From Paracoccaceae bacterium (lineage in GTDB: Bacteria > Pseudomonadota > Alphaproteobacteria > Rhodobacterales > Rhodobacteraceae), in assembly GCA_027080755.1 (NCBI GenBank), contig JALWQC010000027.1, positions 1-9,373 on the forward strand: DNA of 9,373 nt, written 5' to 3'. Shown here piece after piece: positions 1-4,829 of this stretch (the stretch's first letter is position 1; every line of letters starts with the position of its first letter). A model generated the notes under the pieces. The model did not search any database, was not told the origin of the DNA, and worked only from the letters and a program-made list of their open reading frames with translations. Made by a program: the position numbers and the translations under genes.

Positions 1-1
1 C

Positions 2-211
2 CCCGAGATCCTCAAGGCGCGGGTCGTTGCCACGCGCGAGGGCGAGCAGGACATCATGACCGTCCTGATAGAGGCCGAGTCCGCCGACCCCGACGCCATC
101 GCCGCCACCGTTCAGGGCGTGCTGAAACTGCGCGGCAAGGTGGAAATCCTGTCCCCGGGCAGCCTGCCCAACGACGGCAAGGTCATTGACGACCAGCGCA
201 GCTACGAATAG
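2..211 (+). CDS. Phenylacetate-CoA-ligase-like AMP-forming acyl-CoA ligase, C-terminal end (5' partial)
   Basis: This is an open frame of 69 codons plus TAG that enters from the left edge. The visible part starts PEILKARVVATREGEQD and ends in PGSLPNDGKVIDDQRSYE. This resembles the small mobile C-terminal domain of phenylacetate-CoA ligase (PaaK)-type AMP-forming ligases. In that family the domain ends in a Gly-Ser-Leu-Pro...Gly-Lys-Val-Ile segment, whose lysine would sit near the adenylate during the first half reaction (family knowledge). The reaction would be ATP-dependent activation of a carboxylic acid to its CoA thioester in the cytoplasm. The substrate cannot be read from this fragment, and phenylacetate is only the family's namesake. 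The AMP-binding core and the start lie outside the window. Another acyl-CoA synthetase of the same superfamily is possible. Confidence 0.62.
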   Translation, partial: PEILKARVVATREGEQDIMTVLIEAESADPDAIAATVQGVLKLRGKVEILSPGSLPNDGKVIDDQRSYE

Positions 212-216
212 GCAAA

Positions 217-250
217 TTCCGGCCGGAAAGCCCCTGTAAGCGGGCAGGGG
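217..250 (+). terminator. Two small inverted repeats after the ligase gene, possible weak terminator
   Basis: Five bases after the ligase stop there is a perfect 12-bp palindrome, TTCCGGCCGGAA (217-228). It is followed by CCCCTG (231-236) pairing with CAGGGG (245-250) around an 8-base loop. Neither is followed by a T-run, so intrinsic termination is doubtful. They may only stabilise the 3' end of the mRNA. Confidence 0.25.
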
Positions 251-252
251 GG

Positions 253-280
253 TGTCAGACGCGCATCCCTCTGCTAGGCT
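253..280 (+). promoter_or_regulatory. Possible promoter of the caspase-like gene
   Basis: TAGGCT (275-280) could be a -10 element, with a poor -35 candidate TGTCAG (253-258) 16 bases upstream. The start point would fall near 287, about 20 bases before the ATG at 307 and upstream of the AGGAG at 296-300. The -35 match is weak, so this rests mostly on position. Confidence 0.25.
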
Positions 281-306
281 ATGGCAAATTGCTACAGGAG
301 TCCGCT

Positions 307-1929
307 ATGCGTCACCGTCTGAAATTTTCCCTTGTCACCCTTTCCCTTGCCGCCAGCCTTGCGGGCAGCACCGCGCTTGCCGATAGTCTGGCGCTGGTTG
401 TTACCAATACCGCCTATGCCGATGCCACGGTCGGCAACGGCCCGCAGCAGACCCATGCGCTGTTGCTGAATGCCTATCGTGCGCAAGGCTTCGAGGTGAT
501 CGAGGGGCGCGATCTGACCGGGGCGGAGATGCGCTCGCTTCTGGACAGTTTTGTCGCGCGGATGGATGACAAGGACCGTCTTGTCATCCATTACACCGGC
601 CGCGCCGCCAGCTTCGGGCAAAACGGCTGGCTGCTGCCCGTTGATACGCCACAGGATGCGCTGGTGGACGTTGCCTATGACGCCGCACCGGTGGGGCTGT
701 TGCTGGATCTTCTGGCCGAAGCCCCGGGCCACAGCGCGATGATCTTTGCCGATACCGGTGGCGATCTGTCCTATCCCCTTGGCAATGGTCTTGGCGATGG
801 GGCGATACCGCAAGGGGTGCTGTTGCTGTCGGGGCCGGAAAAACAGATGAATGATTTTGTCATGCAGGACCTGCTGTTTTCGACTGAACCAGTGGCCAAG
901 GCCCTGCTGCGCGCCGACAATACCATCACGATCGGGGGCTTTGCCTCGGCCGATGTTACGCTGGCGCCCGAAACGGGGATTCCGGCACCGACAACGGGGA
1001 CCCCGCCGTCCCCGCTCGATTCCCTGACGGCCGAGCAAAGCCTGTGGAGCGCGGCGGAAAAAAGCGGCAAGGCTGCGGATTATCAGGCCTATCTGCAGCG
1101 CTATCCCAACGGGATTTTTGCCACCTCGGCCCATGCGCGGCTGGATGCGCTGGCAGCCAGTGCCGCGCCGACGCCCAAGGATATAGAGGATGCGCTGGGC
1201 CTGAAACGGTCCGATAAACGCAAGATTCAGGCTGACTTGACCCTGCTTGGCTATAACACCCGCGGCGTTGACGGGATTTTCGGCCGTGGCACGCGCGGGG
1301 CGATCGGTGCATGGCAAAAGGCGCAGCATCTGGACCCGACCGGCTATCTGGATGCCGAGCAGCTGGCAGCCCTGGCCAAACAGGCCGGCATCCGCCGTGC
1401 CGTGATCGAACAGCAGGACAACCGTTACTGGAATGCCACCGGATTGTCGGGCAGCAAGGAGGATCTGCAGCTCTATCTGGATAAATACCCCAACGGCCTA
1501 CACGCCGCCGAGGCCAAGGAAGCCCTTGCGAAAATCGAGGCGGCGGAAAAGGAACAGGCCGACACCGCCGCATGGACAGAGGCCGTGGGCAAAAACACCG
1601 CCGACAGCTACCGCGCCTATCTGGCCGATTTCCCCGACGGGATCTATGCCGAGATTGCCAAAGACCGGGTAAAGGCGCTGGATCCTGATTCGCTGCTACC
1701 GGACGAGGAACAGGCTGCCAAGGATGCCGAGGCCCGCCTTGGCCTTAACCCTGCCACGCGCCTGTTGATCGAAAGCCGCCTGAAGGGGCTGGGCTTTAAC
1801 CCCGGCATCGTGGACGGGGTGTTTACCGCTACCACCCGCGCCGCGATCAAGGCCTACCAGAAAGATCGGGGCATCCCCGCCAGCGGCTATGTGGACTCGG
1901 CCACGGTGCGGGCGTTGCTGATGGGCTGA
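307..1929 (+). CDS. Exported caspase-like (probably inactive) protein with two peptidoglycan-binding domains
   Basis: I chose ATG 307 over the in-frame TTG at 289 because AGGAG (296-300) lies 6 bases upstream and the signal peptide then starts correctly. The product is 540 aa. Residues 1-25 form a Sec signal peptide ending STALA. Residues about 26-220 resemble a peptidase C14 (metacaspase-like) domain: LALVVTNTAYAD at the start and GQNGWLLPVD after the usual histidine loop. The catalytic motifs are degraded. The usual (S/A)GHG is TGRA with Arg99, and the usual DACR is replaced by ADTGG around 148-152. Three repeats follow, each with a Trp, YL and YPNG or FPDG (from Trp247, Trp375 and Trp423). 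Two peptidoglycan_binding_1-type domains (about 302-358 and 482-539) contain VDGIFG/VDGVF, TRxAI and TGYLD/SGYVD. The protein is probably periplasmic and bound to the cell wall. It is monocistronic and ends at a terminator. Its function is unknown; a proteolytic role is unlikely. Confidence 0.85.
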   Translation: MRHRLKFSLVTLSLAASLAGSTALADSLALVVTNTAYADATVGNGPQQTHALLLNAYRAQGFEVIEGRDLTGAEMRSLLDSFVARMDDKDRLVIHYTGRAASFGQNGWLLPVDTPQDALVDVAYDAAPVGLLLDLLAEAPGHSAMIFADTGGDLSYPLGNGLGDGAIPQGVLLLSGPEKQMNDFVMQDLLFSTEPVAKALLRADNTITIGGFASADVTLAPETGIPAPTTGTPPSPLDSLTAEQSLWSAAEKSGKAADYQAYLQRYPNGIFATSAHARLDALAASAAPTPKDIEDALGLKRSDKRKIQADLTLLGYNTRGVDGIFGRGTRGAIGAWQKAQHLDPTGYLDAEQLAALAKQAGIRRAVIEQQDNRYWNATGLSGSKEDLQLYLDKYPNGLHAAEAKEALAKIEAAEKEQADTAAWTEAVGKNTADSYRAYLADFPDGIYAEIAKDRVKALDPDSLLPDEEQAAKDAEARLGLNPATRLLIESRLKGLGFNPGIVDGVFTATTRAAIKAYQKDRGIPASGYVDSATVRALLMG

Positions 1930-1935
1930 AACTGA

Positions 1936-1963
1936 AAAAGCCGCGCTTGCGGGCGCGGCTTTT
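1936..1963. terminator. Bidirectional intrinsic terminator between the caspase-like gene and rpmJ
   Basis: AAAAGCCGCGC (1936-1946) and GCGCGGCTTTT (1953-1963) form a perfect 11-bp stem around a 6-base loop. The plus strand ends in TTTT and the minus strand in TTTTT. The hairpin can therefore end both the plus-strand gene (stop 7 bases upstream) and the minus-strand rpmJ transcript. Confidence 0.9.
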
Positions 1964-1985
1964 CAAAGAATGGTTGGTGTCGGGG

Positions 1986-2111
1986 TTACCCCTGACGCGC
2001 CTTGAAACGGGGCTGTGTTTTGTTGATCACATATACACGGCCCTTGCGGCGGACAACACGGCAATCGCGATGACGCGCCTTCAGGGAGCGAAGCGAGTTC
2101 TTGACTTTCAT
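1986..2111 (-). CDS. rpmJ: 50S ribosomal protein L36, zinc-less (C-minus) type
   Basis: This 41-aa product starts [20 protein letters not shown], followed by [21 protein letters not shown]. It is the small basic protein L36 of the large ribosomal subunit, which binds 23S rRNA. The canonical zinc form uses a C-x2-C...C...H set. Only one cysteine (Cys17) is present here, so this is the non-zinc paralogue type, like E. coli YkgO. This type is, to my knowledge, usual in alphaproteobacteria. The start is fixed by AGGAG (minus strand, 2123-2119) 7 bases before the ATG. The gene lies 67 bases downstream of tRNA-Val on the same strand with no convincing terminator between them, so co-transcription from the tRNA promoter is possible. 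It ends at the shared terminator at 1936-1963. Confidence 0.96.
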   Translation of the reverse strand: MKVKNSLRSLKARHRDCRVVRRKGRVYVINKTQPRFKARQG

Positions 2112-2129
2112 AGTCTCTCTCCTATCAGC

Positions 2130-2146
2130 GGCGCGAGGATTGCGCC
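2130..2146 (-). other. Small hairpin in the rpmJ leader
   Basis: GGCGC (2130-2134) and GCGCC (2142-2146) can form a 5-bp stem with a 7-base loop, a few bases upstream of the rpmJ Shine-Dalgarno. It has no T-run, so it is not a convincing terminator. It could be a processing or mRNA-stability element between the tRNA and rpmJ, or have no role. Confidence 0.3.
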
Positions 2147-2178
2147 TGTTAATCTTGTCTCCATCCCTGCGGGGGGAA

Positions 2179-2253
2179 TGGTGGGCGTAACTGGGATTGA
2201 ACCAGTGACCCCTTCGATGTCAACGAAGTGCTCTCCCGCTGAGCTATACGCCC
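2179..2253 (-). tRNA. tRNA-Val (anticodon GAC), CCA encoded
   Basis: Read on the minus strand, a complete cloverleaf is present. The acceptor arm is GGGCGTA/TACGCCC and the D-arm begins GCTC. The anticodon stem CTTCG/CGAAG encloses the loop TTGACAT, giving anticodon GAC. The T-arm ACTGG-TTCAATC-CCAGT is followed by discriminator A (2182) and an encoded CCA (2181-2179). It reads GUC and probably GUU valine codons. A good sigma70-type promoter lies about 44 bases upstream of the mature 5' end, so a 5' leader of about 37 bases would be removed by RNase P. Confidence 0.96.
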
Positions 2254-2258
2254 GAAAA

Positions 2259-2350
2259 GCAAACAAGCGCTGCAAAAGCACCGCTCGCGTGGGGTGTCTA
2301 TAAAAGGAGTCGGAAGAAGGTTCAAGGGCTTTTGCAAATATCTTGTTTGC
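2259..2350. repeat. Split inverted repeat flanking the tRNA/amidohydrolase divergent promoter region
   Basis: The left arm is GCAAACAAG (2259-2267), 3 bases, then TGCAAAAGC (2271-2279). The right arm is GCTTTTGCA (2328-2336), 5 bases, then CTTGTTTGC (2342-2350). Each 9-bp half is an exact reverse complement of its partner, and only the short inner spacers differ. The tRNA promoter (2297-2325) lies between the arms. The arms could be paired binding sites for a regulator or the remains of an inverted duplication. Confidence 0.75.
2297..2325 (-). promoter_or_regulatory. Promoter of tRNA-Val (possibly also rpmJ)
   Basis: On the minus strand a -35 TTGAAC (2325-2320), a 17-base spacer and a -10 TATAGA (2302-2297) give a good sigma70-type promoter. 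Initiation near 2290 would make a precursor with a leader of about 37 bases before the mature tRNA at 2253. Confidence 0.65.
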
Positions 2351-2360
2351 CTTATGATAT
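2332..2360 (+). promoter_or_regulatory. Probable promoter of the N-formylglutamate-amidohydrolase-family gene
   Basis: TTGCAA (2332-2337) followed after 17 bases by TGATAT (2355-2360) is a plausible promoter; TATGAT (2353-2358) with a 15-base spacer is an alternative. Initiation near 2367 leaves a leader of about 20 bases with GGGGA just upstream of the ATG at 2386. The -35 lies inside the right arm of the inverted repeat at 2328-2350. Confidence 0.4.
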
Positions 2361-2385
2361 CGGCAGGTATGAATTGGGGAAAAAG

Positions 2386-3243
2386 ATGCCGGACCGCCCG
2401 TATAGACTGGAAATGCCGCAATCGGAACGCTCTTGCGTGGTGTTCAGCTCGCCCCACAGCGGGGATGAATATCCTGCGGATTTTCTGGCGCGCACCCGTC
2501 TTGATTCCCTTGCTATCCGCAGTTCCGAGGATGCCTTCGTCGATCAGCTGTTTTCTGCGGCGCCGGACCATGGCGCGCCTTTGCTGGCGGCGCGGCTGCC
2601 GCGGGCCTATGTGGACCTGAACCGCGCGGCAACGGAGCTGGATGCGGCGCTGGTGCGCGGGGTGCGCCGGCAGCCGAACAATCCGCGTATTGCCGCCGGC
2701 CTTGGCGTGATTCCGCGTGTGGTCGCCAACCATCGGGTGATTCGCAGCGGCAAGATGTCCCTTGGCGAGGCCGAGCGCCGCCTGCAAACGGTTTACACCC
2801 CCTATCACAAACGTCTCACGGCCCTTCTGGAAGAAACCCGCGCCCGTTTCGGCATGGCGATCCTGTTCGACTGCCATTCCATGCCCCCCGAGGCCACAGC
2901 CCCGCTACCCGACACCGGCCGCGCGCCCGATATTGTCATAGGGGACCGTTTCGGCGCCTCGGCTGCCCCGCATATCAGCGAATCCGTGGTTGATATCTTT
3001 GCTGCCGCCGGTTTTGACGTCGCCCTGAACCGGCCCTATGCGGGCGGGTATATTACCAAAACCTACGGCCGCCCGGCGCAAAACCTGCATGCGGTCCAGA
3101 TAGAAATAAACCGCGCGCTTTACATGGACGCTGAAACATTGACCCCGACCGCCGGTTTTGCCCCCCTGCGCGCGCGACTGTCCGGCATTATCCGCAAACT
3201 GGCCGGACTAGGCCAACAGCAGATGCCGTTTGCCGCGGAATAA
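2386..3243 (+). CDS. N-formylglutamate amidohydrolase family protein
   Basis: ATG 2386 is preferred because GGGGA (2376-2380) lies 5 bases upstream. An in-frame TTG at 2332 would sit inside the promoter. The product is 285 aa with no signal peptide, so it is probably cytoplasmic. Family landmarks in order are SSPHSGDEYP near the N-terminus, SSEDAFVDQLF, AYVDLNRAA, a YTPYHKRL segment, LFDCHSMP, DIVIGDRFG, NRPYAGGYITKTYGRP and VQIEINRALYMD. These match the FGase/HutG-like zinc hydrolase family, which cleaves N-formyl-L-glutamate to formate and glutamate in histidine breakdown. No hut genes are visible nearby and the gene stands alone. The true substrate may be another N-acyl or N-formyl amino acid, or a cyclic amide. 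It is followed 5 bases later by a hairpin terminator. Confidence 0.88.
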   Translation: MPDRPYRLEMPQSERSCVVFSSPHSGDEYPADFLARTRLDSLAIRSSEDAFVDQLFSAAPDHGAPLLAARLPRAYVDLNRAATELDAALVRGVRRQPNNPRIAAGLGVIPRVVANHRVIRSGKMSLGEAERRLQTVYTPYHKRLTALLEETRARFGMAILFDCHSMPPEATAPLPDTGRAPDIVIGDRFGASAAPHISESVVDIFAAAGFDVALNRPYAGGYITKTYGRPAQNLHAVQIEINRALYMDAETLTPTAGFAPLRARLSGIIRKLAGLGQQQMPFAAE

Positions 3244-3321
3244 AAAATAGGCCGCTCGAAAGCGGCCTTTAGTCTAGGGAGGAAACGCCCTCGTAAAAGG
3301 ACTGACGATGCTCGCATCGCT
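3242..3321 (-). ncRNA. Candidate small RNA between dinB and the amidohydrolase gene
   Basis: On the minus strand a TTGACT promoter-like element leads into a stretch containing the hairpin CGATG-CGAG-CATCG. A weaker hairpin, GAGG-GCGTTT-CCTC, overlaps the C-rich segment TTTCCTCCC. A strong 8-bp hairpin, AGGCCGCT-TTCG-AGCGGCCT, ending in ATTTTTTA closes the region. This is the usual layout of an intergenic trans-acting sRNA of about 75-80 nt with an anti-Shine-Dalgarno-like region. I do not recognise the family. It could equally be the 3' untranslated tail of dinB. The start is estimated from the promoter only. Confidence 0.35.
3249..3270. terminator. Intrinsic terminator, stronger on the minus strand
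   Basis: AGGCCGCT (3249-3256) and AGCGGCCT (3261-3268) form an 8-bp stem. The loop reads CGAA on plus and TTCG on minus. The minus strand continues ATTTTTTA, a good T-run, while the plus strand has only TTT. It can end the amidohydrolase transcript but fits best as the end of a minus-strand RNA: dinB read-through or the candidate sRNA. Confidence 0.8.
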
Positions 3322-3327
3322 TGGGGT

Positions 3328-3357
3328 AGATATGATTGTGCAGTGCAGCAAAGTCAA
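3328..3357 (-). promoter_or_regulatory. Promoter-like element in the dinB downstream gap
   Basis: TTGACT (3357-3352) is a near-consensus -35. The possible -10 hexamers CATATC, ATATCT and TATCTA lie at spacings of 17, 18 and 19 bases, none ideal. The spacer holds TGCACTGCA-type sequence (TGCAG repeated in tandem on plus, 3338-3347), which could be a regulator site. The element is only 25 bases beyond the dinB stop, so it would start an RNA separate from dinB. Confidence 0.35.
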
Positions 3358-3381
3358 GAAAGGTGACCCAACGTAACCACA

Positions 3382-4653
3382 TTATTTTTTGCGAAACCCC
3401 CGTCCTTTGAGGATGGCATCTTCCCCGAACTTCTGCCGGATACGGTCACTGGCGCGCTCGGCTGCGGCGCGTTTGGGGGCATCGGGATCCAGCAGGTCGC
3501 GCACCACCCCGTCACCGGTTGCCGCCTGCAATTCGCTGATCCCGACTCCAAGCAACCGGAACGGGCCGTTTTCCAGTTCGCGCGTCAACATCGGGCGGGC
3601 AGTATGGTAAATGACGTCGGCCAGTTGTGTTGGTTCGCCGATGGTCAGGCGGCGCGTCAGGGTGCGGAAACGGGCGGTTCTCAGCTTTAACGTCACAACC
3701 CGCCCGACCAGTTCCCGTGCCTTGGCCCGATTGGCCACCTTTTCTGTCATGCGCCACAAAACGGCATCCAGCGTGTCCGGGTCGGCCGTATCGGCGGAAA
3801 AGGTGGTTTCATTCGAGATGCTCTTGACCGGATCGCGGCCGGAAACCGCCCGCCTGTCCTGCCCGCGGGCCAGAAAATACAAGCGCTCCCCCATGCTGCC
3901 ATAGCGCGCGGACATTTCCTTGCGGTCATAGCGCAGCAGATCCGAAACCTTGCGAATCCCGTCGCGCTCCAGTGTCTGGCGCATGGCCGCCCCGACGCCC
4001 CAGATAATCCCGACCGGTTTGTCGCGCAGGAAATCGGCCGTTTCCGCCCGCCCGATCACCGACATGCCTCGCGGCTTGTCCAGATCCGAGGCGATCTTGG
4101 CCAGAAACTTGTTGTGCGACAGCCCGACCGAGCCGCTGATGCCCAGCTCCTGCTCCATCCGTTTTACCAGCCGTGCCATTTGCGCGACGGGGGGCTCTCC
4201 ATGCAATTCGGTGGTGCCCGAAAGGTCCAGAAAGGCCTCGTCCAGGGACAGGGGTTCGATTTCCGGCGTCAGCGCCTGCATCATGGCGCGGATGGCGCGA
4301 CTGACCTTGACGTAAACATCCATGCGTCCGGGTACTACCACCGCTTCGGGGCAAAGCTTTCTGGCCTGAAACATTGGCATGGCTGAGCGCACGCCGCTGA
4401 TCCGCGCGATATAACAACAGGTCGAAACCACCCCGCGATGCCCCCCGCCGACGATGACCGGCTTGTCCCGCAAGGCCGGATTGTCGCGCTTTTCGACCGA
4501 GGCAAAAAACGCATCGCAATCCATATGGGCAATCGACAGGCTGTATAGCTCGGGGTGCGAGATGACGCGCGGGGAGCGGCAGTTGGGGCAGCGCTCCCCC
4601 CCTGAAAACAGGGTGATGCAGTCGCGGCACAGGCTTTGGGTCTTTTGCTCCAT
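3382..4653 (-). CDS. dinB: DNA polymerase IV with N-terminal zinc-ribbon extension
   Basis: This is a 423-aa Y-family translesion polymerase. The first 33 residues are an extension absent from E. coli DinB, containing C9-x2-C12 and C22-x2-C25, a likely zinc ribbon. The catalytic core follows: HMDCDAFFASVEKRD carries metal ligand Asp45 (E. coli Asp8), with Phe50 at the steric-gate position (E. coli Phe13). SLDEAFLD supplies Asp138 and Glu139 (E. coli Asp103, Glu104). GSVGLSHNKFLAKIASDLDKP and the IWGVG helix-hairpin-helix come next, then the little-finger region to about 360. The C-terminus, DRIRQKFGEDAILKGRGFRKK, lacks an obvious QLxLF-type clamp-binding peptide. It would extend mismatched ends and copy damaged DNA with low fidelity. 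ATG 4653 has a weak GGGG ribosome site. A CtrA-type box lies about 50 bp upstream, and no alphaproteobacterial LexA box (GTTC-N7-GTTC) is visible. Confidence 0.95.
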   Translation of the reverse strand: MEQKTQSLCRDCITLFSGGERCPNCRSPRVISHPELYSLSIAHMDCDAFFASVEKRDNPALRDKPVIVGGGHRGVVSTCCYIARISGVRSAMPMFQARKLCPEAVVVPGRMDVYVKVSRAIRAMMQALTPEIEPLSLDEAFLDLSGTTELHGEPPVAQMARLVKRMEQELGISGSVGLSHNKFLAKIASDLDKPRGMSVIGRAETADFLRDKPVGIIWGVGAAMRQTLERDGIRKVSDLLRYDRKEMSARYGSMGERLYFLARGQDRRAVSGRDPVKSISNETTFSADTADPDTLDAVLWRMTEKVANRAKARELVGRVVTLKLRTARFRTLTRRLTIGEPTQLADVIYHTARPMLTRELENGPFRLLGVGISELQAATGDGVVRDLLDPDAPKRAAAERASDRIRQKFGEDAILKGRGFRKK

Positions 4654-4698
4654 ACCCCGAGTGTCGCAATCCGGGGCGCTCAGGTAAAGGGGGGTGGT

Positions 4699-4717
4699 AT
4701 GGTTAATAAAGGGTTAA
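4699..4717. promoter_or_regulatory. CtrA-type binding box upstream of dinB
   Basis: TTAA (4703-4706), seven bases, then TTAA (4714-4717) is an exact match to the TTAA-N7-TTAA site of the alphaproteobacterial response regulator CtrA. On the minus strand the second half extends to TTAACCAT, the preferred half-site. The box lies 50-64 bp before the dinB ATG, where it could overlap the promoter's -35 region. Binding is inferred. Confidence 0.55.
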
Positions 4718-4792
4718 ATGGGGCGTGGGGAAGGGAGTGAATAGGTGAAAAGAGCTGTTTATTCATAGGGTTGCCGGATTCTTAAAAGAACT

Positions 4793-4808
4793 ACTAAACC
4801 GGTTTAGT
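4793..4808. promoter_or_regulatory. Perfect 16-bp palindrome, LacI-family-type operator
   Basis: ACTAAACCGGTTTAGT is a perfect palindrome with a central CG, the shape typical of operators bound by LacI-family repressors (AAACCGGTTT core). It lies 140 bp upstream of the dinB ATG and 22 bp after the DUF2332 stop. No LacI-family gene is in the window. As RNA it could also form a 6-bp stem followed, on minus, by AGTTCTTTT, a weak terminator. Confidence 0.5.
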
Positions 4809-4829
4809 GGATATGTTCCGTCAAAAAAA

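Noticed and set aside
292..1329. 345-codon minus-strand open frame opposite the caspase-like gene
   Set aside because: It is an antisense shadow with His/Arg/Gln-rich composition. The plus strand has a signal peptide, a Shine-Dalgarno and domain structure.
2149..2877. 242-codon minus-strand open frame covering the tRNA and the 5' part of the amidohydrolase gene
   Set aside because: It runs through the tRNA-Val gene and its promoter and is antisense to a well-supported family protein.
3308..3376. 22-aa plus-strand mini-ORF (ATG with AAAAGGA 6 bases upstream) in the gap after the amidohydrolase gene
   Set aside because: It lies downstream of a terminator with no plus-strand promoter, and the peptide shows no recognisable feature. 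The minus-strand sRNA reading explains more of the sequence. Conservation of the reading frame would reopen it.
4654..4829. LexA-type SOS box (GTTC-N7-GTTC) upstream of dinB
   Set aside because: Single GTTC and GAAC half-sites exist near the palindrome, but none has the required direct-repeat spacing.
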